Assembly (NCBI GenBank): GCA_963851215.1
Contig: CAWKOG010000015.1
Span: forward strand, 313,347 to 377,346
DNA from: DATKFM01 sp963851215
Lineage (GTDB): Bacteria > Pseudomonadota > Alphaproteobacteria > Dongiales > Dongiaceae
Reading direction: 5' to 3'
Length of the DNA stretch: 64,000 nt
A program made the position numbers and the translations under genes. Position 1 is the first letter of the stretch, and each line of letters opens with the position of its first letter. Under the pieces are notes generated by a model that saw only the letters and a list, made by a program, of their open reading frames with translations, was not told the origin of the DNA and did no database searches. This document shows, in pieces, positions 35,427-44,159 of this stretch.

Positions 35427-36293
35427 ATGAATCTGCTGGATCGCATCCGCATTTGCCATCGCCGGGACATGGCGAAGTATCGTCCGTTTCTTGCAGATGG
35501 TGAGAGCATCGGCTGGATCAATCGGGATCTGGCCGAGCGGTTGCGGGGGTTTCCCCGCGTCTTTTGCGCGGTTGAGGATGGCGTGGAACTGATCCCCCGG
35601 GGGTACGAGGCGCGAACCGCCGCCATGGCCGATGTGGTCACGACACTGCGGGACGAAGGGCTGGTTACCGGATGGCGCGACGAGTCCTTTCCGGTATCGA
35701 TCTCGTTCTATGCGTCTCCGCTCTTCGCCATCGAGCGCGCGGCGGTGAAGGCGTTCGGCATCCGCTACTACTGCGTGCAGTTGAACGGGCTGGTCGGCGC
35801 CGGCGAACGCCAGCAGATGTGGATCGGCCGCCGGGCGGTGAGCAAGCCGATCGGCCCCGGCAAGCTCGATCAGATCGTCGGTGGCGGCGTGCCTCTGGGC
35901 TATTCGCTGGCCGAAGCCCTGGTCAAGGAATGCGCCGAGGAGGCCGGCATGCCGGCGGCGCTTGCCGGCCGCGCGCATCCTGTGGGCGCGATGACCATCC
36001 TGGCGGAAGAGGAGGGCGGCCTCTGGCATGAGACGCTGTTCAACTACGACCTGACGCTGCCCGATGGCTTCGTGCCGAAGAACACCGATGGCGAAGTGGA
36101 GTCGTTCGAACTGATGTCCGTCGCCGAGGTGCGGCAGCGGTTGGAAGCCAGCGATGATTTTCTGTTCGATGTGGTGCCGCTGCTGGCCGATTGCCTGATG
36201 CGCCATGGGCATCTGTCCGCTGATGATCCGGATTATGTGGCCCTGGCGGAACTGCTGGCGGCGGAACCGAACCTGGCCGGACCCGGTTTGTGA
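35427..36293 (+). CDS. DUF4743/Nudix hydrolase (copy 1)
   Basis: 288 residues. The N-terminal DUF4743-type domain (MNLLDRIRICHRRDMAKYRPF) is followed by a Nudix domain with box GGVPLGYSLAEALVKECAEE, in which the REUXEE core is KECAEE. It then reads LWHETLFNYDLTLPDGFVPK and NTDGEVESFELMSV. This architecture is shared with the thiamine-pyrophosphokinase-associated Nudix group that hydrolyses damaged or oxidised thiamine diphosphates. Immediately followed by a paralogue 4 bp downstream. Confidence 0.9.
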   Translation: MNLLDRIRICHRRDMAKYRPFLADGESIGWINRDLAERLRGFPRVFCAVEDGVELIPRGYEARTAAMADVVTTLRDEGLVTGWRDESFPVSISFYASPLFAIERAAVKAFGIRYYCVQLNGLVGAGERQQMWIGRRAVSKPIGPGKLDQIVGGGVPLGYSLAEALVKECAEEAGMPAALAGRAHPVGAMTILAEEEGGLWHETLFNYDLTLPDGFVPKNTDGEVESFELMSVAEVRQRLEASDDFLFDVVPLLADCLMRHGHLSADDPDYVALAELLAAEPNLAGPGL

Positions 36294-36297
36294 CGGC

Positions 36298-37170
36298 ATG
36301 AGCCTGCTGGATCATATCCGCCTGCATCAGCGCCGGGACATGGCACGCTTTCGCCCGTTTATAGCGGGCGAGGCCCAGGTCGGCTGGGTGCGCCATGAGA
36401 TGGCGCGGCAGTTGGCCCGCTATGACGACGTCTTTGCAGTCGATGACCGGGCGGTTCGGTTGCAACCCTCGCTCGCGGATTTCGACTCGCGCAGCCGCGC
36501 GATGGCGGAAGTCGCTGCGCGGCTGGTGGAGGCCGGAATCTTTCGAAAAATGCGGGGCGAGGATTTTCCTGTCATGGCCGAATTCGGGCGGCCGCCGCTG
36601 TTCAAGATCGACCGCATCGCCGTGCCGGCCTTCGGCGTGAAGGCGAGCGGCGTGCATATGAACGGGTTTGTGCGCAAGAACGACGGTCTGCATCTTTGGA
36701 TCGGCCGGCGGGCGAAGGATAAGTCGGTCTCGCCGGGCAAGCTGGATCACCTGGTGGCGGGCGGCCAGCCCCATGGCCTCTCCATCCGCGAGAACCTGAT
36801 CAAGGAATGCGCCGAGGAAGCCGCCATTCCCGAGCAACTCGCGGCACAGGCCCGCGCGACGGGGATCGTGTCCTATGTGATGGAGTGGGAGGCCGGACTT
36901 CGAGACGATGTGCTGTATGTCTTCGACTTGGAGCTGCCGCCGGATTTCACGCCGCGCAACACCGACGGCGAGATCGAAGAATTCATTCTCTGGCCGGCGG
37001 CGCGCGTGCTGCGGGAGATCGAGACGACCGACAACTTCAAATTCAACGTGAACCTGGTGCTGATCGATTTCCTGGTCCGTCACGGCATCATCGGGCCGGA
37101 GCGGCCGGACTATCTGGACTTACTTGCCGGGCTCCGTCACGGCGATCCCGGCCCCGGCAGTACTAGATGA
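36298..37170 (+). CDS. DUF4743/Nudix hydrolase (copy 2)
   Basis: 290 residues from ATG 36298 (MSLLDHIRLHQRRDMARFRPF), paralogue of the preceding gene and co-transcribed with it. Nudix box GGQPHGLSIRENLIKECAEE with the Glu residues of the metal site conserved, then DDVLYVFDLELPPDFTPRN and TDGEIEEFILWPAARVL. The C-terminus overlaps the convergent terC stop by 8 bp. Substrate differences between the two copies cannot be judged from sequence. Confidence 0.9.
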   Translation: MSLLDHIRLHQRRDMARFRPFIAGEAQVGWVRHEMARQLARYDDVFAVDDRAVRLQPSLADFDSRSRAMAEVAARLVEAGIFRKMRGEDFPVMAEFGRPPLFKIDRIAVPAFGVKASGVHMNGFVRKNDGLHLWIGRRAKDKSVSPGKLDHLVAGGQPHGLSIRENLIKECAEEAAIPEQLAAQARATGIVSYVMEWEAGLRDDVLYVFDLELPPDFTPRNTDGEIEEFILWPAARVLREIETTDNFKFNVNLVLIDFLVRHGIIGPERPDYLDLLAGLRHGDPGPGSTR

Positions 37171-37861
37171 GCCCTGTGACAATGTCGGCGTCGATAACTT
37201 CATGGGTGCCATCCCAGATCATCTGCAGCGCGACATAGAGGATGATGAGCAGGCCGATATAGGCGATCCAGTGATAGCGCTTGAGCAAGCCCGCGATGAA
37301 AGTCGCGGCGGCGCCCATGAACGCTACCGATAATGCGAGACCCACCACCAGAACCCAGGTCGGATGATCCTTCGCCATGCCGCCGACGGCCAGCACGTTG
37401 TCGAGCGACATGGAGACGTCGGCGATGATGATCTGTACGACGGCCTGCGTGAAAGTCTTGACCGGCTGACCGGCCCGACCGTCGATGCGGGCGGGCGCCG
37501 GCCGTCGGTTCAGCGGATCGTCAGCCGTCGGCAGTACATTGCCGAACTCCGCTTCGAGGTCATGCACCGCGCTCGCTTGATGGCTTTGCGCCCGCAATTC
37601 GCGCCAGAGCTTCCAGCAGACCCAGAGGAGCAGGATACCGCCAGCCAGCGTCAATCCGATGATGTTCAGGAGAATAGTAACAGTGCCTGCAAAGGCGATG
37701 CGCAACACGGTCGCGGCGATGATGCCGATGACAATGACTTTGGTCCGCTGTTCCTTCGGCAGACCGGCCGCAGCCATGCCGACGACAATGGCGTTGTCAC
37801 CGGCGAGGACGAGGTCAATCCAGATTATCCCGAGAAGGGCGGTCAGAAGCTCAGCGGACAA
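37163..37861 (-). CDS. TerC-family membrane protein
   Basis: 232 residues with about seven hydrophobic helices. Family signatures are LGIIWIDLVLAGDNAIVVGMA near the N-terminus and IIIADVSMSLDNVLAVGG after a hydrophilic loop of about 50 residues; the paired Asp residues are the hallmark of TerC/YjbE metal-export proteins (manganese or calcium in characterised members). It follows gluQ by 32 bp on the same strand. I see no yybP-ykoY riboswitch upstream. Confidence 0.92.
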   Translation of the reverse strand: MSAELLTALLGIIWIDLVLAGDNAIVVGMAAAGLPKEQRTKVIVIGIIAATVLRIAFAGTVTILLNIIGLTLAGGILLLWVCWKLWRELRAQSHQASAVHDLEAEFGNVLPTADDPLNRRPAPARIDGRAGQPVKTFTQAVVQIIIADVSMSLDNVLAVGGMAKDHPTWVLVVGLALSVAFMGAAATFIAGLLKRYHWIAYIGLLIILYVALQMIWDGTHEVIDADIVTGLI

Positions 37862-37893
37862 GGCAAACCTGTGCTATCGGCGGGAACCAATGT

Positions 37894-38758
37894 CTACCTT
37901 GGCCCATCTGGGGATGGCCAGACCGGAAATCCAGCCCTTTTCCGGACTTCGGCCGCAGAAAAACCATCTGTTCGCATCTGCCGCAAGGCCAGGGCGCCAT
38001 CGCGCTTGGAGAGGCGCTCGCCCTGTTCATTCTTCAGTAAGGGATGGTGCCGATAGGCGGGCTCCGGCAGGCCGAGCAGCGCCTGGAGCAGGCGGTGCAG
38101 ATGGGTGGCATGAAACAAATCCTGGCCCCGTGGTCACTAGGGTAACGCCCTGGATGCCGTCATCCACGGTGACCGCCAGATGGTAGCTGGTGGCCACATC
38201 CTTGCGGGCCAGCACGGCATCGCCCAGCAACAGGGGATCGACGACCACTTGACCCGTGGGCTGTTCTTGCCAGGTCAAGGGACCGGTGAGGGTTGCTGCA
38301 TGAGCGGCGTCAATTCTCAATGCATAGGGATCGCCGCGATCAATGCGCTCGGCCCGCACCGCCGGCGACAGTCCGCGGCAGGTCCCGGGATAGAGCGGCC
38401 CCTCGGGTCCGTGGGGCGCATGGGCCGCCGCCGCGATCTCGGCCTCGATTTCCTTGCGGCTGCAGAAGCAGGGATAGATGACATCCAGGGCCTCGAGGCG
38501 TTGAAGCGCTGAACGATAATCGGCCATATGTTCCGATTGCCGGCGCACGGGCCGTTCCCAATCGAGACCCAGCCAAGCCAGGTCCTCATAGATCGCCGCT
38601 TCGAAGGAGGGACGGCAGCGTTGAGTATCAATGTCCTCGATGCGCAGGAGAAAGCGTCCTCCGGCGCGCTTCGCCGCTGTCCAACCGCTAAGCGCGGACG
38701 CCGCGTGACCGAGATGCAGGAATCCAGTGGGGCTGGGTGCAAAGCGCGTGACGATCAT
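37894..38758 (-). pseudogene. gluQ: Glutamyl-Q tRNA(Asp) synthetase, one frameshift
   Basis: Glutamylates the queuosine of tRNA-Asp; a truncated GluRS paralogue. Start at 38758 (MIVTRFAPSPTGFLHLGHAA). HIGH-type motif FLHLGH, zinc site with CFCSRKE and YPGTC, and ALRID are in the first frame. At about 38131 the frame breaks: VTLVTTG is followed in the +1 frame by DLFHATHLHRLLQALLGLPE and the KMSKS-type LKNEQGERLSKRDGALAL. Removing one base from ACCACGG gives V-T-R-G-Q-D-L-F-H and a normal 287-residue enzyme, so an isolated single-base insertion is likely. Confidence 0.85.
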
Positions 38759-38917
38759 GCTCTGAGGGCGTGCCGGCGTTTCATGGGTCGATGATCGCAA
38801 CTTGCCGCTCGCCTCCGTGGCCGGCAAGAAGCTTCAGCAATGCGGAAGTCCGGTTGGCAGGTCGCCGCCGAATCCGATATGGGGATGATCGTGGGTGCGA
38901 TGACAATGAAAGCCTGA

Positions 38918-39589
38918 ATGATGGCTGCGCTGATGAGCATATCCGGGCCGACCTACGGTCCCGCCGCTGCCGGTGCGCCGCGGCAACTCGTGGTCCTGCT
39001 CCATGGCTACGGGTCCGACGGGCATGACCTGCTCGGCTTGGCGCCCCATTGGGCGCAGATGTTGCCGCGCGCGGAGTTCATATCGCCGAACGCCCCCTTT
39101 CCCTGTGAGCTTGCGCCCTATGGCCGGCAATGGTTCGGCTTCGAGGGCCGCGATGCGCAGATGATCCTGGGCGAGGCGCAGACCGCGGCGGCGATCCTCA
39201 ACGGCTTCATCGACGAACAGCTCGCCAAGCGCGGCCTGGATGAATCGGCGCTGGCGCTGGTGGGGTTCTCCCAGGGCACGATGATGTCGCTGCATGTGGC
39301 GCTGCGGCGTCAGAGACCGGCGGCGGCGGTGGTCGGCTATTCGGGCCGGCTGATCGCGCCCGATCTCCTGCCGCAGGAGATCAAGTCCCGGCCGCGCATT
39401 CTCTTGGTGCATGGCGATGCGGATCCGGTGGTGCCGTTCCAGTCGCTGCGGGAAGCCGTAAACGTCCTGGAGCTCGTGGGCATCGAGGTCACGGCCGAGC
39501 GGCGGCCCCGTTTGGCCCACGCCATCGATGAAGAAGGGCTGGAATTGGGCGGCCATTTCCTGGCCGGGGCCTTCGCGTCTGGCGCCTAA
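38918..39589 (+). CDS. Phospholipase/carboxylesterase family hydrolase
   Basis: 223 residues of the acyl-protein-thioesterase-like alpha/beta hydrolase family. LVVLLHGYGSDGHDLLGLAP gives the oxyanion loop, the nucleophile elbow is LVGFSQGTMM, the acid is in HGDADPVVPF and the His in RLAHAIDEEGL. Cytosolic esterase, natural substrate unknown. The first Met could be internal (Met6). Confidence 0.9.
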   Translation: MMAALMSISGPTYGPAAAGAPRQLVVLLHGYGSDGHDLLGLAPHWAQMLPRAEFISPNAPFPCELAPYGRQWFGFEGRDAQMILGEAQTAAAILNGFIDEQLAKRGLDESALALVGFSQGTMMSLHVALRRQRPAAAVVGYSGRLIAPDLLPQEIKSRPRILLVHGDADPVVPFQSLREAVNVLELVGIEVTAERRPRLAHAIDEEGLELGGHFLAGAFASGA

Positions 39590-39738
39590 GCGGTTGTCCT
39601 GCGGGCTAAATCCCGGAAATTCCACAATGTAAATAATCCGGTAACCGATTTACGGCATTTTGACCGAAATCGTGTCTTGGGATATATGAACGCCATGCGC
39701 GAGCATAGACACAGGCCGAGTTGATCCGGGGGACAATC

Positions 39739-40302
39739 TTGACGGCATCGCCCGAAAGTTGTCCCGCGCTGGTTCTCAATGCCGATTTTCGGCCGTTGAG
39801 TTACTTCCCCCTTTCCCTGTGGCCATGGCAGGAAACGGTGAAAGCCGTGTTCCTGGACCGCGTCAACATCGTCTCGGAATATGACCGGGTGGTGCGCAGT
39901 CCGAATTTCCACATGCGGCTGCCCAGCGTCATCGCGCTGAAGGAGTTCATTCCGCAGGCGCGCCGTCCCGCCTTCACGCGGTTCAACGTGTTCCTGCGCG
40001 ACTGCTTCTGCTGCCAGTATTGCGGCAAGACCCATGGCGCGCCGGACCTGACCTTCGATCACATGATCCCGCGCTCCCGCGGCGGCCGCACCTGCTGGGA
40101 GAATGTGGTCACCGCCTGCCAGACCTGCAATCTGCTGAAGGGGCATCACATGCCCCATGAAGTGCGGATGTATCCGAAGCAGCGGCCGTTCCAGCCGACG
40201 ACGTTCGAGCTGCAGGAAAACGGACGGGGCTTCCCGCCGAACTACTTGCATGAGAGCTGGCGCGATTTCCTGTACTGGGACACGGAACTGGAACAGAGCT
40301 AG
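39739..40302 (+). CDS. HNH endonuclease-family protein
   Basis: 187 residues from a TTG at 39739, six nucleotides after GGGGGA; homologues begin close to this point. The N-terminal part ALVLNADFRPLSYFPLSLWP is a conserved signature of a chromosomal HNH family. The zinc-linked HNH motif follows: CCQYCGKTHG, LTFDHMIPRSRGG, NVVTACQTCNLLKG. It is widely present as a single-copy core gene in Alphaproteobacteria, without restriction-system partners; role unknown. A 150-bp leader separates it from the hydrolase upstream. Confidence 0.9.
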   Translation: MTASPESCPALVLNADFRPLSYFPLSLWPWQETVKAVFLDRVNIVSEYDRVVRSPNFHMRLPSVIALKEFIPQARRPAFTRFNVFLRDCFCCQYCGKTHGAPDLTFDHMIPRSRGGRTCWENVVTACQTCNLLKGHHMPHEVRMYPKQRPFQPTTFELQENGRGFPPNYLHESWRDFLYWDTELEQS

Positions 40303-40319
40303 TCGGGCGGCGCTTGGCG

Positions 40320-40871
40320 CTACACCCGTTCGGCGAGCCAGATCGCCAGCCGCGAACCGGCCTTGATCGCGCCTTTCAGGATCTCATAGCCCGGCGCCCG
40401 TTCCGCGCCTTCGGCGAGGCCGGTATCCCGGTGCTCCACCTCTTCGCGGCGGAATTCCTCGATCAGGCCCTTCAATTCCGGTTCGTCTTTCCCGAGGGAT
40501 TCGGATTGGCGCGCATAATGCTCGTCGATCACTTCCTCCACCGCCACCGTGCAGGCCATGGCGGCCTCGCGGCCCAGCAGCGCCGTCGCTGCGCCCAGCG
40601 CATAGCCGGCCACATGCCAGACCGGATGCAGCGCCGACGGCCGCACCCGCCGCTCGCCGATCAGCTTGTTGAAGGCGTCCAGGTGCCGCTGCTCCTGCTG
40701 CGCCATATGGCGGATAGGTGCCGCGTCAGGCCGGTGACCGAGCACCGCGAGCTGGCCCTCATAGATGCGCTTGGCGCCGTATTCGCCCGCATGGTCGACA
40801 CGGATGATGCGCGCGGTCATCTCGTCGCGGCTGAGATCGCCGGGCAGTTCCTTGGGCGCGCTGTTTCTCAT
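40320..40871 (-). CDS. coq7: Demethoxyubiquinone hydroxylase (COQ7)
   Basis: Di-iron monooxygenase of ubiquinone synthesis, hydroxylating demethoxyubiquinol at C6. 183 residues, all in the carboxylate-bridged di-iron fold: RVDHAGEYGAKRIYEGQL, QQEQRHLDAFNKL, VEEVIDEHY, EEFRREEVEHRDTGL provide the Glu and His ligands. Its start overlaps the dsbB stop by 4 bp (ATGA), so the two are co-translated. Confidence 0.96.
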   Translation of the reverse strand: MRNSAPKELPGDLSRDEMTARIIRVDHAGEYGAKRIYEGQLAVLGHRPDAAPIRHMAQQEQRHLDAFNKLIGERRVRPSALHPVWHVAGYALGAATALLGREAAMACTVAVEEVIDEHYARQSESLGKDEPELKGLIEEFRREEVEHRDTGLAEGAERAPGYEILKGAIKAGSRLAIWLAERV

Positions 40872-41365
40872 CGCGTCGACCTAGACAAGCGGAACGCTAG
40901 AATCACAGAGATCAATCCCGCAGCCACGGCATAGAGGAAATTGTAGCCGGCCATGGAAATTCCGAACATGGTCCAGGCCGGTATGTCGCAGGGGACGACG
41001 GGCTGCTCTTGCAGAATTTTCTTCAATTCCTCGAGGCTAAGATTGGGATCGATCAGGCTACTGCATTCGGCGGTGCCTGCCCACCAATGCTGCTCGACGC
41101 CGACATGGAACGCGGCGATGCCGGCGTCCGCGAACAATGCAATCGCCGCCAGAAGCGTCAGGCCCGCGGCCACTTTGGGTTGGCGCCATGCCAGCAGCGC
41201 CAGCAAGCCGAGGCCGATGACGACGCCATAGGGATAGCGCTGATAGATACAGAGCACGCAGGGTTGTAGGCCGCCGATGTACTGTGACGCGAATGCAGCG
41301 CCAAGGCTCAGGACGCCGATGGCGATCAGGAACAGGGCGGTGCGGATCGAGAGGGCTGCGGGCAT
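40868..41365 (-). CDS. dsbB: Disulfide bond formation protein B
   Basis: 165 residues, four membrane helices, oxidising periplasmic DsbA and passing electrons to ubiquinone. The first redox pair is CVLC (QPCVLCIYQRYPYG). The second pair is in AECSSLIDP and VPCDIPAW of the second periplasmic loop. Coupling with coq7 makes sense because the acceptor is quinone. Upstream of coq7 and downstream of yqaA in one unit. Confidence 0.93.
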   Translation of the reverse strand: MPAALSIRTALFLIAIGVLSLGAAFASQYIGGLQPCVLCIYQRYPYGVVIGLGLLALLAWRQPKVAAGLTLLAAIALFADAGIAAFHVGVEQHWWAGTAECSSLIDPNLSLEELKKILQEQPVVPCDIPAWTMFGISMAGYNFLYAVAAGLISVILAFRLSRSTR

Positions 41366-41416
41366 GGGAAGAATGTTACTCGAACTGCTTAGACATAGGG
41401 ATCAAAGACGGCAGCC

Positions 41417-41998
41417 TCAAGGCAGGTAGCGCAGCGCAACGAAGCCGCCGACGACCAGCAGCACGAATGCCGTGGTCACCAGCGTCAGGCGTCTTTCGAT
41501 GAATTCCCGGACCGGCTCGCCATAGCGGCGCAGCAATGCCGCTACGATGAAGAACCGTCCGCCGCGCGTGATGATCGAGGCGATCAGGAACAGACCGATG
41601 CTGTAGTGGGCGACACCGCAGGCGATGGTGACGATCTTGTAGGGGATCGGCGTCAAGCCTTTGACCAGGATGATCCAGAATCCATACTCGTTGAACTGCG
41701 TGCGGAATGTGGCGACGCCTTCCTGCAGCCCGTAGAAATCGATCAGCCATTGTCCGACGGTCTCATAGAGATAATAGCCGATGGCGTAACCGAAGAGTCC
41801 GCCGATCACGGATGAAACCATGGCCACGGTGGCGATGCGCCAGGCTTTCTGCGGCTGGGCCAGCACCATGGGGATGATCATGGCGTCCGGCGGTATGGGG
41901 AAGAACGAACTTTCGGCAAAGGACACGGCGGCCAGGGCCGGCATCGCCCGGGGACTGCCCGACAGCTTGATGATCCAGTCGTAAAGGCGCCTCAGCAT
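41417..41998 (-). CDS. yqaA: YqaA-family membrane protein (SNARE-associated type)
   Basis: 193 residues from ATG 41998 (MLRRLYDWIIKLSGSPRAMP). The frame is open far upstream but that part overlaps tRNA-Leu, so the short start is right. DedA/SNARE-associated-type membrane protein: SFAESSFFPIPPDAMIIPMVL, GGLFGYAIGYYLYETVGQW, LVKGLTPIPYKIVTIACGVA, ARGGRF-like TRGGRFFIVAALL. Function of the small YqaA group is unknown. Confidence 0.9.
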   Translation of the reverse strand: MLRRLYDWIIKLSGSPRAMPALAAVSFAESSFFPIPPDAMIIPMVLAQPQKAWRIATVAMVSSVIGGLFGYAIGYYLYETVGQWLIDFYGLQEGVATFRTQFNEYGFWIILVKGLTPIPYKIVTIACGVAHYSIGLFLIASIITRGGRFFIVAALLRRYGEPVREFIERRLTLVTTAFVLLVVGGFVALRYLP

Positions 41999-42092
41999 TG
42001 CGGAAAGACGCTGCCCCCTGCCATGGCGCTCCCTTATCAGGTGCGGCGGCGGCGGGCAAATCTCCGGCCCCCCGCAGGTTCCGGGAACGGCG

Positions 42093-42120
42093 TTGCGCCA
42101 GGCAAAAGGATTGCTATGAT
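42093..42120 (+). promoter_or_regulatory. Sigma-70 promoter of tRNA-Leu
   Basis: TTGCGC (42093-42098) and TATGAT (42115-42120) with 16-bp spacing, ending 45 bp before the tRNA. The -10 differs from consensus at one position. Confidence 0.6.
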
Positions 42121-42164
42121 CCGCCGCCTTTCCGGCCGCCCGAGGTCCGGAATGCTGCCCCAGG

Positions 42165-42251
42165 GCCCCTGTGGCGGAATTGGTAGACGCGGCAGACTCA
42201 AAATCTGTTGTTCGCAAGAGCGTGCTGGTTCGAGTCCGGCCAGGGGCACCA
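42165..42251 (+). tRNA. tRNA-Leu (CAA)
   Basis: An 87-nt class II tRNA. The 5' acceptor arm GCCCCTG (42165-42171) pairs with CAGGGGC (42241-42247). The anticodon loop CTCAAAA gives anticodon CAA (42199-42201), decoding UUG. A long variable arm (GTTGTTCGCAAGAGCGTGC region) and T arm GGTTCGAGTCCGGCC follow. The CCA end (42249-42251) is encoded. Confidence 0.95.
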
Positions 42252-42705
42252 ATGAAAATCAATAATTTAGGGCCATGGCCGCATCGAGAACATCTTTCTC
42301 AATGTTTTGGGGAAGCAATCAGGGAAGCAAAGCGCACGAATTCGCTCGCCAGAAAGCGTCATGAATCGATCACGAGAGATCAATTCATGCGTCACGGAAT
42401 CAGGGGCAATCTGTCCTGAGGCCAACCAACTGTGCTTTTACCCATCCGCCGCAAGTGCAAACACTTGCGGCGATTTTTCTGTCGATACGCTGTTTGGGTC
42501 TTGCACTTTACTGTTCGAATACTCCGTGTCAGGGACGTCCGCTAGTGGCGAATTGCGCTGTGCTATGCATGGAAATCATAGGTCTGGAATTCGAGCAGAT
42601 GCCGTCCGCCAACGCGCGACGGCCGCGCTAAGTATCGCGAGCGGTACCGGGAGCTGACAATCAGTGCCGGCGTGCCTGGCGTCCTTACGAAGTAGTCGCT
42701 GAGCG
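42252..42705. other. Intergenic region after tRNA-Leu, 454 bp
   Basis: Separates the housekeeping block from the phosphonate locus. The open frames here lack coding character. It contains the terminator at 42447-42480. No integrase fragment and no repeat of the tRNA 3' end were seen. Confidence 0.6.
42447..42480 (+). terminator. Rho-independent terminator
   Basis: A perfect 11-bp stem (42447-42457 with 42462-42472, CGCCGCAAGTG and complement) with a CAAA loop followed by ATTTTTCT. It lies about 200 bp downstream of tRNA-Leu and can end that transcript. Confidence 0.85.
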
Positions 42706-43854
42706 CTAGTGAGTCGCTAGACCGTTGCTCAATTGCGCAACTCGGCCGGCGGCAACGACGGCGATGACTTGCGGATGGCCGGGCGAACGGTCATCCACAA
42801 GAATCAGATCAGCGCGCTTCCCCGGAGAAATCTCGCCGCGATCATTCAATCCGACGGCAAGGGCGGGATTGTTCGACACCAGCCGCCAGGACTCGGCGAG
42901 ATCAGCGACGCCGGCATTCGCCAAACGGAACGCCGCCACGAGCTGCGATGGATAGTAGTAGTCGGAGGCCAGAATTCGGCATAAGCCGGATTTGACTAGC
43001 GTTGTTGCGCAGATCCCGCCGAGGTGGCTGCCGCCCCGCATGATGTTCGGCGCACCCATGACAGTCTCATGGCCCAGGGCCCGGGCCGTCTCAGCTGCGT
43101 CAATAGACTTCGGGAAATCGGCGATGCGGCAGCCCAAGTTTGCATAGTGCCGGCGTGTGTCGCCGTCCGGATCATCATGGGACATTAGCGGCACCTCGCG
43201 CGCCCGGGCGGTGCTGGCAAGCAGCGCGACGGCATCATCTACCTCGCCGCCCCGCCCATACATACGCTCGACAAGGTCGACAAATGCACTGTGATTCAAC
43301 CCGGTTCGTTCGAGATACCTGCTGGACTTGATTGGATCGTGCCGGCGGGCATGGATTTCCGGCATATGATCATTGAAGGCGAGGATGCCGATCCTGCCGT
43401 CGTCGATCCAGAGGCGTGCTTCCTCGACGGCGTCGAGGTTGAAGGTCTCGAACCGCAGATGGGTACGCGTGTCGCAGGCCAGTCTGGGCCTGATCTCCTC
43501 GAGGGCCGACAGGAAATCGCGGCAGGCCTGAATTCCCCGTAGCCCCGGCTCCCATGAGCAGGTGATTCCATGGAACGCCGTCGTGATGCCATTGGCAATC
43601 ATCTGCCGATCGGTATCGAAGAGCGCAATCTCCAGCGGCACTTGCACGCCGGGCCGCGGCATGATCTGGCGCTCAAAGGCATCGCCATGAATGTCGACGA
43701 TGCCCGGAAGCAGAAGCAGGCCGCCGGCGTCGAATCGCTGAGCGCTCGAGCCCTCGCAATCGATGCCAGCAATGAGTTCGTCTTCTATGGCAAGGCTGCC
43801 GCGCTCAATGGCGCCATCAGCATGAAGAATACGCGCATTTTCGATCGATAGCAT
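42706..43854 (-). CDS. phnM2: PhnM-like amidohydrolase (second copy)
   Basis: 382 residues, paralogue of the C-P lyase operon phnM at 52789. Metal-binding amidohydrolase motifs: LPGIVDIHGDAFERQI (HGD instead of the HTD of PhnM), MIANGITTAFHG, LAFNDHMPEI, VPLMSHDDPDGD, DFPKSIDAAETA, TVMGAPNIMRGGSHLGG, LASDYYYP. Presumably hydrolyses ribose-1-phosphonate triphosphates or a related species. Divergent from phnD1 with its own Pho box (43895-43923). The first metal-site motif differs from the operon copy, suggesting a different substrate. Confidence 0.88.
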   Translation of the reverse strand: MLSIENARILHADGAIERGSLAIEDELIAGIDCEGSSAQRFDAGGLLLLPGIVDIHGDAFERQIMPRPGVQVPLEIALFDTDRQMIANGITTAFHGITCSWEPGLRGIQACRDFLSALEEIRPRLACDTRTHLRFETFNLDAVEEARLWIDDGRIGILAFNDHMPEIHARRHDPIKSSRYLERTGLNHSAFVDLVERMYGRGGEVDDAVALLASTARAREVPLMSHDDPDGDTRRHYANLGCRIADFPKSIDAAETARALGHETVMGAPNIMRGGSHLGGICATTLVKSGLCRILASDYYYPSQLVAAFRLANAGVADLAESWRLVSNNPALAVGLNDRGEISPGKRADLILVDDRSPGHPQVIAVVAAGRVAQLSNGLATH

Positions 43855-43894
43855 CGCGAGCCCTAACCATTGTTGTCGAACCTGGCACTTAGCT

Positions 43895-43923
43895 ATCAGC
43901 TTGACGTGACAGTGATTTGACGC
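43895..43923 (-). promoter_or_regulatory. Pho box for phnM2
   Basis: Read on the minus strand: GCGTCAA-atca-CTGTCAC-gtca-AGCTGAT. The first two units match the PhoB half-site with exact 11-bp periodicity; the third is degenerate. It ends 41 bp before the phnM2 start, a normal distance. Confidence 0.6.
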
Positions 43924-44048
43924 CGCGGCCTGGATGATTGCGCGCGATCATCCATCAATTCGGCGGTTCACCTGCTTCGCTAGATCGCGCCGGTACAACG
44001 AAATCTCCATGGAACCGATGCGCGCCGCAAGGAAACCTGTTCCTGCAA

Positions 44049-44077
44049 CTGTCACTCCTCCGTCACCGCAGCGTCAT
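44049..44077 (+). promoter_or_regulatory. Pho box for phnD1
   Basis: Three PhoB half-sites, CTGTCAC-tcct-CCGTCAC-cgca-GCGTCAT, in perfect 11-bp periodicity. GACTAT at 44085-44090 is a possible -10 at the expected distance after a Pho box. The phnD ATG is 83 bp downstream. Confidence 0.8.
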
Positions 44078-44159
44078 GGCGCGAGACTATTCGTCGCGGT
44101 GGGCAATTGTCCGCTCCGTAGTCTCAGGGACCGGGCCACTAATGGAGGAGTCGACAACC

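Noticed and set aside
37862..37893. A manganese yybP-ykoY riboswitch before terC
   Set aside because: Only 32 bp separate terC from gluQ, too short for the element, and no matching motif is visible.
41999..42262. N-terminal extension of yqaA to 42262
   Set aside because: It would read through the tRNA-Leu gene in antisense; the family start is the ATG at 41998.
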